64,000 bases of DNA from Theropithecus gelada. Lineage: Eukaryota > Chordata > Mammalia > Primates > Cercopithecidae. The position numbers and the translations under genes are program-made. Below the pieces are notes generated by a model. It saw only the letters and a list, made by a program, of their open reading frames with translations. It made no database searches and was not told the DNA's origin. The stretch lies in contig NC_037670.1 of the NCBI RefSeq assembly GCF_003255815.1, positions 31,312,251 through 31,376,250 on the forward strand, in the 5' to 3' direction. Shown here one piece after another: positions 53,488-63,912 of this stretch. How positions within the stretch are numbered: position 1 is the stretch's first letter; each line of letters starts with the position of its first letter.

Positions 53488-54002
53488 CAGCGGTTGGCAA
53501 ACCACAGCCCACAGGCCAGATCCGGCCCATCATCTGTTTTTGTGAATAACGTTTATTGGGGCTGGGCGCGGTGGCTTAAGCCTGTAATTCCGCACTTTGG
53601 GAGGCCAAGACGGGTGGATCACTTGAGGCCAGGAGTTTGAGACTAGCCTGGCCAATATGGTCTCTATTAAAAATACAAAAATTAGCTGGGCATGGTGGCA
53701 GGCACCTGTCATCCCAGCTACTGGGGAGGCTGAGGCAGGAGAATTGCTTGAACTCGGGAGCAGAGGTTGCAGTGAGCCGAGATGGCGCCATTGCACTCCA
53801 GCCTGGGTGAGGGAGTGAGACCCTGTCTCAAAAAAAAAAAAAAGAAAAGAAAAGAAAAGTTTCTTGGGAAATGGCCACATCTATTCATTTATCTTCCATG
53901 ACTGCTTTTGTGCCTCTGTGGCAGGATTGAGACATGCTGAATGGCTCCTGGAGTTTGAGATACTTCTTTGCTGGCCTCTTAAAAGAAGTTTGCTAACTTC
54001 TG
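53488..54002 (+). mobile_element. hAT-type MITE split by an Alu
   Basis: CAGCGGTTGGCAAACCACAG...AATAACGTTTATTGGG before and GAAATGGCCACATCTATTC...AGAAGTTTGCTAACTTCTG after the Alu. Same family and orientation as 856-1061, with a longer AGGCCAGATCCGGCCCATC segment kept. Confidence 0.82.
53560..53858 (+). repeat. Alu inside the MITE
   Basis: GGCTGGGCGCGGTGGCTTAA start, tail (AAAAG)n. Flanks GTTTATTGGG and GTTTCTTGGG. Confidence 0.94.
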
Positions 54003-54540
54003 CGCTACAGTAACCTTTATTCAGACAGTGAAATCTGGGACATCCCCCGTATTTAAAATCTCTAGCTTTTAATATTTGCTGGTTTTTGTTAGTATTTTAA
54101 ATTCAAGGCACAGCCCCTGCTTCTTACTCTCCTCTTTGCCCTTGGATTATTTCACGAGTTTCATTTTCTGTGGGGTGCTACTTCCCTCTTGAGGACATTT
54201 AGCATTACGAGGTAGGGGCTTTTATGATTGAGGTGGGAGGCAGAGAGGTTCTAAATCATCCCCAGTGGGCAGGACAGTCCCATCCTCAACATCAGGAGCC
54301 CACTCACCCTCGGAGCCACTTGCCTTGTGGCCGTGATGTAACATGGAATGTTTTTCAGGGGCTGTTTGTAACATTGTCCAGTGAGGGGCTGGCCCCTAAT
54401 GCTCTCACTTCAGCTGAGTTCATGCTTTTGTATGCCATATTTTAGGTGCTGTCAGACACAGGAAACCACCAGGTAATTTATCTGCCTGCCAGTGGGAGGA
54501 CTTACGTTGACTGGATACAGACTCTCCCTTTCTGCCTCTG
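54003..54540. other. Repeat-free DNA, nothing recognised
   Basis: No gene or repeat. A 73-codon ORF without domain. Confidence 0.5.
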
Positions 54541-54973
54541 TTGGTCTCTCTCTTCTCTCCCCTCCCTCTACCTCTCTCTCCTCCCTTTCTTTCTCTCTGT
54601 CTCTCTCTCACATACACACTCACACACACTCTCACACCCTGTCTCATACATACACACATCAGCACACACACTTACACATAGTCACTGACACACGCTTACA
54701 CTCATACACTCACACACAGTCTCATGAACATACACTCACATACACACACTCTTACACAGTTGCTCACACATGCTCACACTTACACATAAACTCAGTCTCA
54801 TGCACTGTCTCACATACACACACACACTGTCACACACACACACACACACTGTCACACACACTTATGCAGTCGTTCACACACGCTCACATACATAAGAACT
54901 CACCCTCACAGTCTCATACACATACACACATACTCTCACACTGTCCCATATACATACTGCCACACACACTCTT
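54541..54973 (+). repeat. CT- then CA-rich minisatellite, left half
   Basis: A pyrimidine run (54541-54611), then irregular ACACACTC/ACATACAC units. The long HTHTHS-type ORF here is a by-product of the repeat. Confidence 0.93.
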
Positions 54974-55607
54974 TTTTTTATTATTCTTTTTATTTTTTAT
55001 TTTTTTTTTAAATTTATTTATTATTATTATACTTTAAGTTGTAGGGTACATGTGCATAACGTGCAGGTTTGTTACATATGCATACTTGTGCCATGTTGGT
55101 CTGCTGCACCCATCAACTCGTCATTTACATCAGGTATAACTCCCAATGCAATCCCTCCCCCCTCCCCCCTCCCCCCTCCCCATGATAGGCCCCGGTGTGT
55201 GATGTTCCCCTTCCTGAGTCCAAGTGATCTCATTGTTCAGTTCCCACCTATGAGTGAGAACATGCGGTGTTTGGTTTTCTGTTCTTGTGATAGTTTGCTA
55301 AGAATGATGGTTTCAGCTGCATCCATGTCCCTACAAAGGATGCAAACTCATCCTTTTTTATGGCTGCATAGTATTCCATGGTGTATATGTGCCACATTTT
55401 CTTAATCCAGTCTGTCACTGATGGACATTTGGGTTGATTCCAAGTCTTTGCTATTGTGAATAGTGCTGCAATAAACATACGTGTGCATGTGTCTTTATAG
55501 CAGCATAATTTATAATCCTTTGGGTATATCCCCAGCAATGGGATGGCTGGGTCATATGGTACATCTAGTTCTAGATCCTTGAGGAATCGCCATACTGTTT
55601 TCCATAA
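54974..55607 (-). mobile_element. Young L1PA, 5' truncated, antisense
   Basis: 634 bp with a T-rich (A-tail) left end, a 3' UTR and the last part of ORF2 on the minus strand (LYTMEYYAAIKKDEF-type C terminus, with LLGIYPKDYK upstream). It sits between exact 13-bp copies of CACACACACTCTT (54961-54973, 55608-55620). That target is the CA-rich tract itself. The ORF2 piece is far too short to be active. Confidence 0.95.
55157..55183 (-). other. G-rich run of the L1 3' UTR
   Basis: On the plus strand CCCTCCCCCC repeats. On the L1 sense strand this gives four or more G runs, the G-quadruplex-prone tract typical of young L1 3' UTRs. Confidence 0.85.
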
Positions 55608-55930
55608 CACACACACTCTTACACACAGTTGTCACACACGCTCACACATACATATACTCACACACTCGCAGTCTCATACATATACTCACACACTGTCTCA
55701 TATTACACATACACTATCAGACACACAGTCTGACACACCCACACAGATACATACACTATCACACACGTGCTCACACTCACCTAATGCAGTCTCACACATA
55801 CTCTCAATCACTGTTTCACACTGACACACATACACCCTTTCTCACACACACATATGCTCTTTCACATGTACACTCACTCTCCACAGTGTCACACACACAC
55901 AATCTCTCACTCACACACACACACTGCTAC
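55608..55930 (+). repeat. CA-rich minisatellite, right half
   Basis: Irregular ACACACTCTTACACAC and TCTCATAC units continue after the L1 insertion to about 55930. Confidence 0.92.
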
Positions 55931-56609
55931 GCCCTCAGTGCTGCTTCCATTGACTTTAATAACTGCTTCAGTCAGTTCCTAGGACAGGATGTTGCTGCGT
56001 TTCCCTGGCTTTCTCGTGTAGTGCCAGAGAAAACTTGGATCTCCTTTTTTCTCTCAAAGGAATCAACAGCCGGCCTTTATGAATCTTGCTTAAAACAAAA
56101 CCCCAAACCTCCGCCCCCCGCAAAAAAAAAAGGCCTCCTTAACCCTTTGCCCCTCACCTAGCTGTCATTGCTTTTGGGGACAGGGTTAGAACTTTTATCC
56201 AGAAAAAGCCAGCTGTCCCCTGCCCCCCACCAGGGAGGGAGGCCTTGGGGAGAGCATGGATTTTTCCTCCAGCCCAGAGAAGGCCCCAAGGCCACTGGAG
56301 GAGAGATGGAGATGGGCAGGGGTGTACTTGCAGAAGTTGGGGGACAAGCCGTGGCTGCAAGGGAGGTGGGCCAGTGGTGTGGAGGTCTGAACACGGCTCT
56401 GAGAGGGGTGGATCACCACTCCACACAGCTCTGGTGTATGGAGCTGAGCGTGGAGTCCTGTGTGCTTGGCATCTGAGGAGCAGGAAGTCAGTGTGCAGAG
56501 TGACCGTGGGCTGTGGAACCTCAGCCTAGAGGGATGTGGGGAGTGGGAGGTGGGGTGGTGGGGCAGCCTGTGAGAAAACTCAACTTTGAGACTGTCAGAG
56601 AGATCTAAG
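55931..56609. other. GC-richer DNA, no gene supported
   Basis: Purine-rich and moderately GC-rich. ORFs on both strands reach 163 codons (56195-56686, minus), but part of that lies in the next Alu and no domain is seen. Confidence 0.5.
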
Positions 56610-56623
56610 AAAGGAGAAGATCT

Positions 56624-56917
56624 GGCTGGGTGTTGTGGCTCACTCCTGTAATCCCAGCACTTTGGAGGCCCAGGCTGGTGGATCACGAGGTCAGGAGTTC
56701 AAGACCAGCCTGGCCACCATAGTGAGACCCCGTCTCTACTAAAAATACAAAAATTGCTTGTATTTTTGGTGGCGGACGCCTGTAATCCCAGCTATTCGGG
56801 AGGCTGAGGCAGGAGAATCCTTGAACCCAGGAGGTGGAGGTTGCAGTGAGCCGCGATGGTGCCACTGCACTCCAGCCCGGGTGACAGTGCGGGACTCCGT
56901 CTCAACAACAAAAAAAG
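56624..56917 (+). repeat. Alu with altered linker
   Basis: Flanks AAAGGAGAAGATCT (56610-56623) and AAATGAGAAGGTCT (56918-56931). ATTGCTTGTATTTTTGGTGG replaces the normal ATTAGCCGGGCGTGG linker. Confidence 0.94.
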
Positions 56918-57074
56918 AAATGAGAAGGTCTGAGTTGCTGCCATTTAGGGGAGTGAGGAGCATGAGTGTGGGAGCAATGTGTTTACAGAGACCTTCTCAG
57001 GACCCACAGCACTGGTGAAGCCTGGAGGGGGGCGATGTGGGTGACACAGGTGGTGGTGTTTTGGTGGCCGAGAG

Positions 57075-57250
57075 CAGTGGCACTCAGAGTATGTTGCATC
57101 ACTGCCACCTGGAAGCTTTGTAAGCCATAGATCGCTCCACTTCTAGGTTTCCGATTCATTAGGTCTCAGGTCAGGCCCGAAAATTTGCGTGTCTAACGGT
57201 TCCTGGGTGATGCTGACGCTCATGTGGGGACCGTACTTAGAGAACCACTG
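57075..57250 (+). mobile_element. MER20 hAT MITE
   Basis: CAGTGGCACTCAGAGTATG to TTAGAGAACCACTG, with both inverted ends. Diverged but complete. Confidence 0.85.
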
Positions 57251-58088
57251 TCCTCGTGTGAGAACGGTAAACAGAGCTCATCCGTGTCCTCAAAATAGAA
57301 CTAATCTAAGACATGGGAGAAGATGAAAAATAAAACTGGTTAGATATTAAGAATAGGAATTTGGTCTCCATTCACGTTGATGAGAGTGACAGAATTTTCT
57401 AAGTTCTGGAAAGGGTTAAGCCAGTTTAGCCAAAATGTTATTGAGCAATAGCATGATAGTGGAGACTTTCATTAAAATCTAATTCCTCTGCATTTGGGGA
57501 ATGTATTCACTATAAACAGGAAGAGTGTTTCAAAACTGGAGTTTTGGCTCTTTGTAATTTTGAATCCTTTTAGCTGACTCGGGAAAGAGAGTCCCTCATT
57601 TGAACTTTTCTTTATAAAAGAAGAGAATTCAAAGGCCTGAGCGGTTCCCATCTTTCACCATCCTGGCTTGTCCCCTTAATATCAGGATGACCACTTGATG
57701 TCAGCGACCTAAATTTTCAGTTGACAGACTCTCATTTCTTCTCTTTGTCTTTCTCTTTTCTTGACAAGTGTAAGATTTTGGCCACAAATGTAAACATAAC
57801 TAAAATATAAACAAGAGAAGGACAGATAGACACATAGTAAACAGTATTATCAGGTGCTTCGAGAATATCCTGAATGATCTAGAAGTGAATCCTAGGTTTT
57901 TAACAGAACTGATGTCTTTGCCCTAAGTTTGGATTTGTTTTCTGTAATGTGAGATACAGCAAAACTTCAAGAAGCTTTTTCAGTTGCAAGCATGCAAGTT
58001 TCCAAAGAGCTCTTACTTCCTTGTGTGGGCACATTGGACAGGTCAGCCATTCATCGATTTCTTAAATATCCTTAAAAGGATTGATTTA
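57251..58088. other. Repeat-poor DNA, nothing recognised
   Basis: AT-rich, no notable ORF or repeat. Confidence 0.5.
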
Positions 58089-58386
58089 GGCCACGCCTGG
58101 TGGCTGATGCCTGTTATCCTAGTATTTTGGGAGGCTGAGGCTGGCTGATCACCCCAGGTCAGGAGTTCAAAACCAGCCTGGCCAACATGGTGAAACCCCG
58201 TCTCTACTGAAAATACAAAAAAATTACCCAGGCGTGGTGGCGGGCACCTGTAATCCCAGCTACTCAGGAGGCTGAGGCAGGAGAACTGTGTAAACACAGG
58301 AGGTGGAGGTTGCAGCAACTGAGAGTGCACCACTGCACTCCAGCCTGGGCGACAGAGTGAGACTGTGTCAAAGAAAAAAAAAAATT
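58089..58386 (+). repeat. Alu
   Basis: Starts GGCCACGCCTGGTGGCTG. The right arm lost bases around TTGCAGCAACTGAGAGTGC. Confidence 0.94.
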
Positions 58387-59188
58387 AAGAGCAAATGACT
58401 CATTTGAAAAGGACAGTATTGAAATCCTTAACCTTGGAACAGGAGCCTTCTCCCGATGGCTCGAGCCATGGACTTTCTTTTGGTTTTAACCAGGGTATCC
58501 AGTGACTCACCTCAGCACCAGTGGTAGCAGTAGTGCTTGGGAGGGGAGGGTGAGACTTCCGGGTCTTTTAGAGCTATGTTTATTTACAGGTTGTTGGGAT
58601 CTTTGCCAAGGTGCTTGAGCCGCTTCTTCGTGTTTTGGTCCCACCATCTGTGAACTCCACTGATGGTGTGTAAATTAATAAAATGCTCCGTGAGCCCCGG
58701 ATGAGAGACTTTGGAGGTGCCAAGAGGAATCGTAATAAATAATATTAAACAACTCCAGGGATTTTAGCAGTGTTTACAATTTTGGCTTCACACACTTAGA
58801 GGTTTGGAATCGTTTTATAAAACTGACTTGAAAACCATGCATTAGGCTTTCTTTGTGTGATTGGCAACACTTCAGAAACCACAAGGATCCCTGCTTCTCA
58901 GAGATGTTTCGAGAGAACCTCATCAATATGGCACGGAGCTCTGCCTCCTTGTGAGAGCTGTCACTTTCCCGGAAACCCTTCCCTTGCTTGTGGGAATGTC
59001 GGGGATGTCGTTGGTCTATGACCATAAAAGTGTCCTAGGAAAGAAGGACAAGAAGGGAGGAGCACGGTTGTAGCCAGTAGTTCCAGTGTTATTGGTATGT
59101 CTGGTGTTTTAATAGAATGATCTGCATTAAAAAACTTGTCTGATGGCACAAACTTTGTGTGAAACAGGGCAGTGCATTTGGGAATTTG
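58387..59188. other. Repeat-poor DNA, nothing recognised
   Basis: About 0.8 kb. Opposing 60-83-codon ORFs at 58774-59149 show no domain. Confidence 0.5.
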
Positions 59189-59480
59189 TTTATTTATTTA
59201 TTTTATTTTTATTTTTATTTTTTGAGACAGAGTCTTGCTCTGTCGCCCAGGCTGCAGTGCAGTGGCACGATCTTAGCTCACTGCAAGCTCCACCTCCTGG
59301 GGTCACGCCATTCTCCTGCCTCAGCCTCCCGAGTAGCTGGGACTACAGGCGCCCGCCACCATGCCCAGCTAATTTTTTGTATTTTTAGTAGAGATGGGGT
59401 TTCACCGTGTTAGGCAGGATGGTCTTGATCTCCTGACCTTGTGATCCACCCACCTCGGCCTCCCAAAGTGCTGGGATTAC
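59189..59480 (-). repeat. Alu lacking its 5' head, antisense
   Basis: TTTATTTATTTATTTTATTT tail, then both monomers, stopping at GTGCTGGGATTAC. About 25 bases of the Alu start are missing. Confidence 0.93.
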
Positions 59481-59734
59481 TTTTTTAAGGTGAAAGTTGA
59501 ATGAGGAGGGGCAGGGTGACACATACCACTGACATTTCACATCTGCTTTGTTGGAGTTTTATTTGTGACTCCTAAGTTCTACCTACAGGGCTGACAGCTC
59601 CGTTGGGCTGGCGGCACCAGCATGGTCTGACCTTTCTCTGTCTGAATATTTAGTAACATGCAAATTCTTCCAGAATCATGGCTGTGCCGTCTTGGATTCG
59701 TAGAGTTTGGGACCTAGGTGCTTGATAAAAGGTT
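59481..59734. other. Repeat-free DNA, nothing recognised
   Basis: Short interval between an Alu and a MIR. Confidence 0.5.
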
Positions 59735-59905
59735 ATTGCGTTAGTAATAATAATAGACAACACGTGCTTGCTATAGAGCAGGCCCTGTTCGAAACCTTTT
59801 TTGTATTAATTATTTAATCTTCCTGAGAATTATAATGAAGCAGGATTCTAACTAATCCTATCATTATCTCCATTTTGTAGAGAAAGTTTAAGTAACTTGC
59901 TTAAG
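59735..59905 (+). repeat. MIR
   Basis: TTAATTATTTAATCTTCCTG, TTATCTCCATTTTGTAGAG and AAGTAACTTGCTTAAGG follow the MIR core. Confidence 0.8.
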
Positions 59906-60088
59906 GTTATTCAGGTCTTAAAGGCTGGGTTATATATGCATCCAGCTAAAGGGATTTGACCTCTTTAGCATTAAATTCCTTCTCTTAATCATTGCTCTAG
60001 TATTAAAGTTCTCAAAAGTTTAATAAATTATAATGATGTCTGGATTTTATCTTGGGAACCTGCTCAAGAGTGACAATATTAGGAGTGA

Positions 60089-60396
60089 TTTTTTTTTTTT
60101 TTTTTTTTTTTTTGAGACAGAGTCTCGCTCTGCTGCCCAGGCTGGAGTGCAGTGGCCGGATCTCAGCTCACTGCAAGCTCCACCTCCCGGGTTTACGCCA
60201 TTCTCCTGCCTCAGCCTCCTGAGTAGCTGGGACTACAGGGGCCCGCCAACCTGCCCGGCTAGTTTTTTGTATTTTTTTAGTAGAGACGGGGTTTCACCGT
60301 GTTAGCCAGGATGGTCTCGATCTCCCGACCTCGTGATGCGCCCGTCTCGGCCTCCCAAAGTGCTGGGATTACAGGCTTGAGCCACCGCGCCCGGCC
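60089..60396 (-). repeat. AluY, Old World monkey type, antisense
   Basis: Long T tail, GTGGCCGGATCTCAGCTC, TGCCCGGCTAGTTTTTTGT and GGCTTGAGCCACCGCGCCCG. Flanking sequence GTGATTT/CCTTTTTT gives no clear duplication. Confidence 0.95.
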
Positions 60397-60752
60397 CTTT
60401 TTTTTTTTTAAAGATAACGTTTAAGCCATGGGACTCAATTTGTGTTGAGGTCGGGTAGGGGTGGGAGTTGAGCCATATTAATGACTGCCAAGGAGATCAG
60501 CAGCGGGGCTTGCATGTTTGTGTATCTTTGAGAAGAATTTAGGATGACGGCAATCTCTTTGAGTATGTCTTGTGTTTTGAATTCCACAGGAGCCCAGTCG
60601 TTTATACTTTTAAAGCAAATGTGGTTGAGGTTCATTAGAGTTAAGGCTTAGGAAGGTGGAGGTGAGTTTTGTGGTTGGAGACTCTGACTTGGGTTTGCTT
60701 TTCTTAATATCACTTTTAAATGTCTCCCATCTGTGTTGTGTGTGTTGGGAGG
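60397..60752. other. Repeat-free DNA, nothing recognised
   Basis: A 66-codon minus ORF without domain. Confidence 0.5.
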
Positions 60753-61116
60753 TGATGTGGTTTGGCTCTGTGTCCCCACCCAAATCTCATCTTAGAGCTC
60801 CCATAATTCCCATGTCTTGTGGGAGGGACCCAGTGGGAGATGATTAAATCATGGGGGCGGGTCTTTCCCCTGCTGTTCTTGTGATAGTGAATGGGGCTCA
60901 CGAGATCTGATGGTTTTAAAAACGGGAGTTTCTCTGCACAAGCTCTCTCTTTGCCTGCTGCCATCCGTGTAAGATGTGTCTTGCGCCTCCTTCCCTTCTA
61001 CCATGATTGTGAGGCCTCCCCAGCCATGTGTAACTGTAAGTCCAATAAACCTTTCTTTTGTAAATTGCCCAGTCTCAGGTATGCTTTTATCAGCAGTGTG
61101 AAAACGGACTAATACA
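60753..61116 (+). mobile_element. THE1/MST-type MaLR solo LTR
   Basis: TGATGTGGTTTGGCTCTGTG to ACGGACTAATACA, 364 bp. Internal order as in the copy at 13374. Contains AATAAA at about 61043. Confidence 0.93.
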
Positions 61117-61299
61117 GGGGAAGTGGGCTCAGGAAGGGGGATTGGGGCAGAGCATGGTAGAGGAACCTGTCCAGGGTGGGGATAGGCTGAGGACATTGAC
61201 TTTCATGGACTCTTGAAGAGAACGAACTGTGCTGGAACTTTCTGGCTGCCGCTCCCAGGAGCAGGGTCATGTGTTTGCTGAATTGTACCTGCAAGTTTT

Positions 61300-61619
61300 T
61301 TGTTATTGTGATTTATTCATTTATTTATTTTTGAGACAGGGTCTTCCCCTGTCATCCAGGTTGGAGTGCAGTGGCATGATCATGGCTCACTGTAACCTTG
61401 ACCTCCTAGGGTCAAGTGATCCTCCTGTCTTTAGCCTTCCGAGTAGCTGGGACCATAGGTGTGCACCACCATACCCGGCTAATTTTTTATTTTTGTGTAG
61501 AGATGGGGGGTGGTCTCACTTTCTCACCCAGGCTGATCTCAAACTCCTGGGCTCAAACATTCCTCCTGCCTTGGCCTCCCAAAGTGCTGAGATTACAGGC
61601 ATGCCCACTATGCCTGGCC
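61300..61619 (-). repeat. Alu, antisense
   Basis: Flanks TGTACCTGCAAGTTTT (61284-61299) and TGTATCTGCAAGTTTT (61620-61635). Old-looking body. Confidence 0.95.
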
Positions 61620-61726
61620 TGTATCTGCAAGTTTTAAGGGCCAATATCAAAGTATTAGGATCTAGGAGGAAAAGGGAGCTGTTGGGTATTGGCAGAGCTC
61701 TGCAAAGTCATAAATGCCTTGAGCGT

Positions 61727-62100
61727 TTTTAAAAACTTTTTATTTTGAAATAATTGTGGACTGACTTACAAGAAGTTGAAAAATAATAGAGAGGTCCTGG
61801 GTACCCACCACCCAGCTTCCCCCAGTGGTGACATCTTCCTTAGCTATACTGCATTATCGAAACCAGGAAACTGAAATTGGCACAATGCAAGTCACAGAAC
61901 TGCAGACAATAGGTGGAAGTGGTGGCTCAAGTCTGTAATCCCAGCTACTCAGGAGGCTGAGGTAGGAGGACCACTTGAGTTAGGCGTTCCAGACCAGACT
62001 GGGCAATATAAAGAGACCCCATCTCTTAAACAAACAAACAAGACCTTACTAGAATTTCACCAGCTTGGCATACACTTCCCCCCACCGCCCCCCCCCCGCT
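61727..62100 (-). repeat. Old LINE-1 3' end, antisense, split
   Basis: TTTTATTTTGAAATAATTGTGG, GGGTACCCACCACCCAGCTTC and CTTACTAGAATTTCACCAG are reversed L1M 3' UTR motifs, interrupted by an Alu monomer. Confidence 0.75.
61912..62042 (+). repeat. Alu monomer, deleted form
   Basis: AGGTGGAAGTGGTGGCTCAA to CCCATCTCTTAAACAAACAA. Only one monomer's length, with a (CAAA)n tail. Either an old free monomer (FLAM-like) or an Alu reduced by deletion. Confidence 0.8.
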
Positions 62101-63141
62101 TTAAAATAGGACTTGGTGTAGAATTTGACCAGTGTTTTTTGATGAGGGACAGAACCTCTGAGTAAGACTGTAATAAATGTTTTACAGACGCGTGGTTTTT
62201 TATCATAGCTCTGTTTGCTAAAGTGTTACTACCACGGCAAACAGTTGAGTGGAATGTGAAGTGCAGCAGCTCAGTTACGGGGTAGAGACCAAGCAATTTG
62301 GTTATTTTCATTTATGGTCTTGAACTCTTTGGGGATATTATCTTCACTTTTTTGTTGCCTTTTCAGAGGGAGGATATTTTCTAAAGATAAAAGGATAATT
62401 CAAGGTCATCGTGTCATCTTAAGAGCTCTTGGAGGGAATGATAAACAAATGTTGTTTTTCCTGGAAAAGGTTGGGATTTCGATTAGTCAGATAAAAGGTA
62501 TGGACTGATAGGACTTAAAGATCATGGATACAATTTCATGATAACTGTTAGAGTGGATTTCCTTTTATAATGACAGCCCTGCGTGAGTTGCGGCCAAGTG
62601 TCGCCTGCCTGGCTTGCCTGTGATTAATTGCTCCTGCCTCTGTGATCCCATCACGCTTTGCTGAGACTTCCAATTAGCCTCTGTCACTATCTGCCCTGGA
62701 TTTGAGCTATTTGTGAGGGTGACTGTCTTCTCAGCTAGACTAGGAAGTCTTTGAGGGCAGGGACTATCTAATTCATTTTTTGACTTTTCTCCTCCTCCTT
62801 TCTCCCAGTATCAAGCAAGATGCATCGAGCAGAAGGGCTCTCTCTATTTTCTAGCCCCCAGCAATTTTTAGACTCTTCCTTATTCTAGCTTCACTTCTTT
62901 ATGTATTTATCTGGGCATCTGTTTATATGTTATGTGTATTTGAAACCAGTAAGGCTGAATCCATACTAGATTATTTTGTAATTTTGAGCTATCATGAGTC
63001 AGACTGGCCTTGTTCTGTAGTGCTACCTGAATAGCAGAAAAACAACCTAAGAGCTTGGTAGATTTTCTTCAAAAAAAGCAGTGGGGAGTTGTTTTTGTTT
63101 TCTCTGTACTATGGATTTTTTCCTTAAAAAAGTATGTCATC
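62101..63141. other. Repeat-poor DNA, possible conserved patch
   Basis: No repeat or exon recognised. A patch at about 62570-62720 contains GTGATTAATTGCTCC, a homeodomain-type TAATTG core, in sequence of higher complexity. Confidence 0.45.
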
Positions 63142-63440
63142 GGCCGGGCGCGGTGGCTCACGCCTGTAATCCCAGCACTTTGGGAGGCCGAGTCGGGCAG
63201 ATCATGAGGTCAAGAGATCAAGACCATCCTGGCTAATACAGTGAAACCGCGTCTCTACTAAAAATACAAAAAATTAGCCAGGTGTGGTGGCGGGCGCCTG
63301 TAGTACCAGCTACTCAGGAGGCTGAGGCAGGAGAATCGCTTGAACCCGAGAGGCGGAGGTTGCAGTGAGCCGAGATCGCGCCACTGCACTCCAGCCTGGG
63401 TGACAGAGTGAGACTCTGTCTTAAAAAAAAAAAAAAAAAA
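63142..63440 (+). repeat. Alu
   Basis: GGCCGGGCGCGGTGGCTCAC start, A tail to 63440. AAAAAGTATGT before and AAAAGTATAT after suggest the duplication. Confidence 0.95.
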
Positions 63441-63629
63441 AGTATATAATCTTTATACTTAACTGTTAACCTTGGGATAATTCAAATTCTTCTGAGTCAT
63501 GCTGCCTTTTGTGATTTGGCATTTCAGGGATGTTGGCAATGGTCTGTGATTATGAGCCCTGCACATCAGCCGTGGCGCTGTGAGCCCCTGTCTTCTTGGA
63601 GACGTACAGAAAGATACATTTTTTAGTCA

Positions 63630-63912
63630 CTTTTTCTTTTTGAGATGGAGTCTCGCTCTGTCACCCAGGCTGGAGTGCAGTGGCACGATCTTAGTTCACT
63701 GTAAGCTCCGCCTCCTGGGTTCACGTCATTCTCCTGCCTCAGCCTCCCGAGTAGCTGGGACTACAGGTGCCCGCCACCACGCCCGGCTAATTTTTTTTTT
63801 GTGTTTTTAGTAGAGACGGGGTTTCACCTTGTTAGCCAGGATGGTCTCGATCTCCTGACCTCGTGATCCCCCTGCCTTGGCCTCTCATAGTGCTGGGATT
63901 ACAGGTGTGAGC
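63630..63912 (-). repeat. Alu lacking its 5' head, antisense
   Basis: CTTTTTGAGATGGAGTCTCG to ACAGGTGTGAGCC. The last bases of the Alu head are missing. Beyond it, 63913-64000 holds nothing recognised. Confidence 0.93.

Noticed and set aside
54492..55037. 181-codon plus-strand ORF rich in His, Thr and Ser
   Set aside because: It is the translation of a CA/CT minisatellite and runs into an antisense L1 tail. No gene evidence.
55248..55616. 122-codon minus-strand ORF with clear protein similarity
   Set aside because: It is the C-terminal end of L1 ORF2 in a 5'-truncated element, so it is listed under the L1, not as a gene.
56195..56686. 163-codon minus-strand ORF
   Set aside because: Its N-terminal part is antisense Alu and the rest is low in recognisable sequence, with rival ORFs in other frames.
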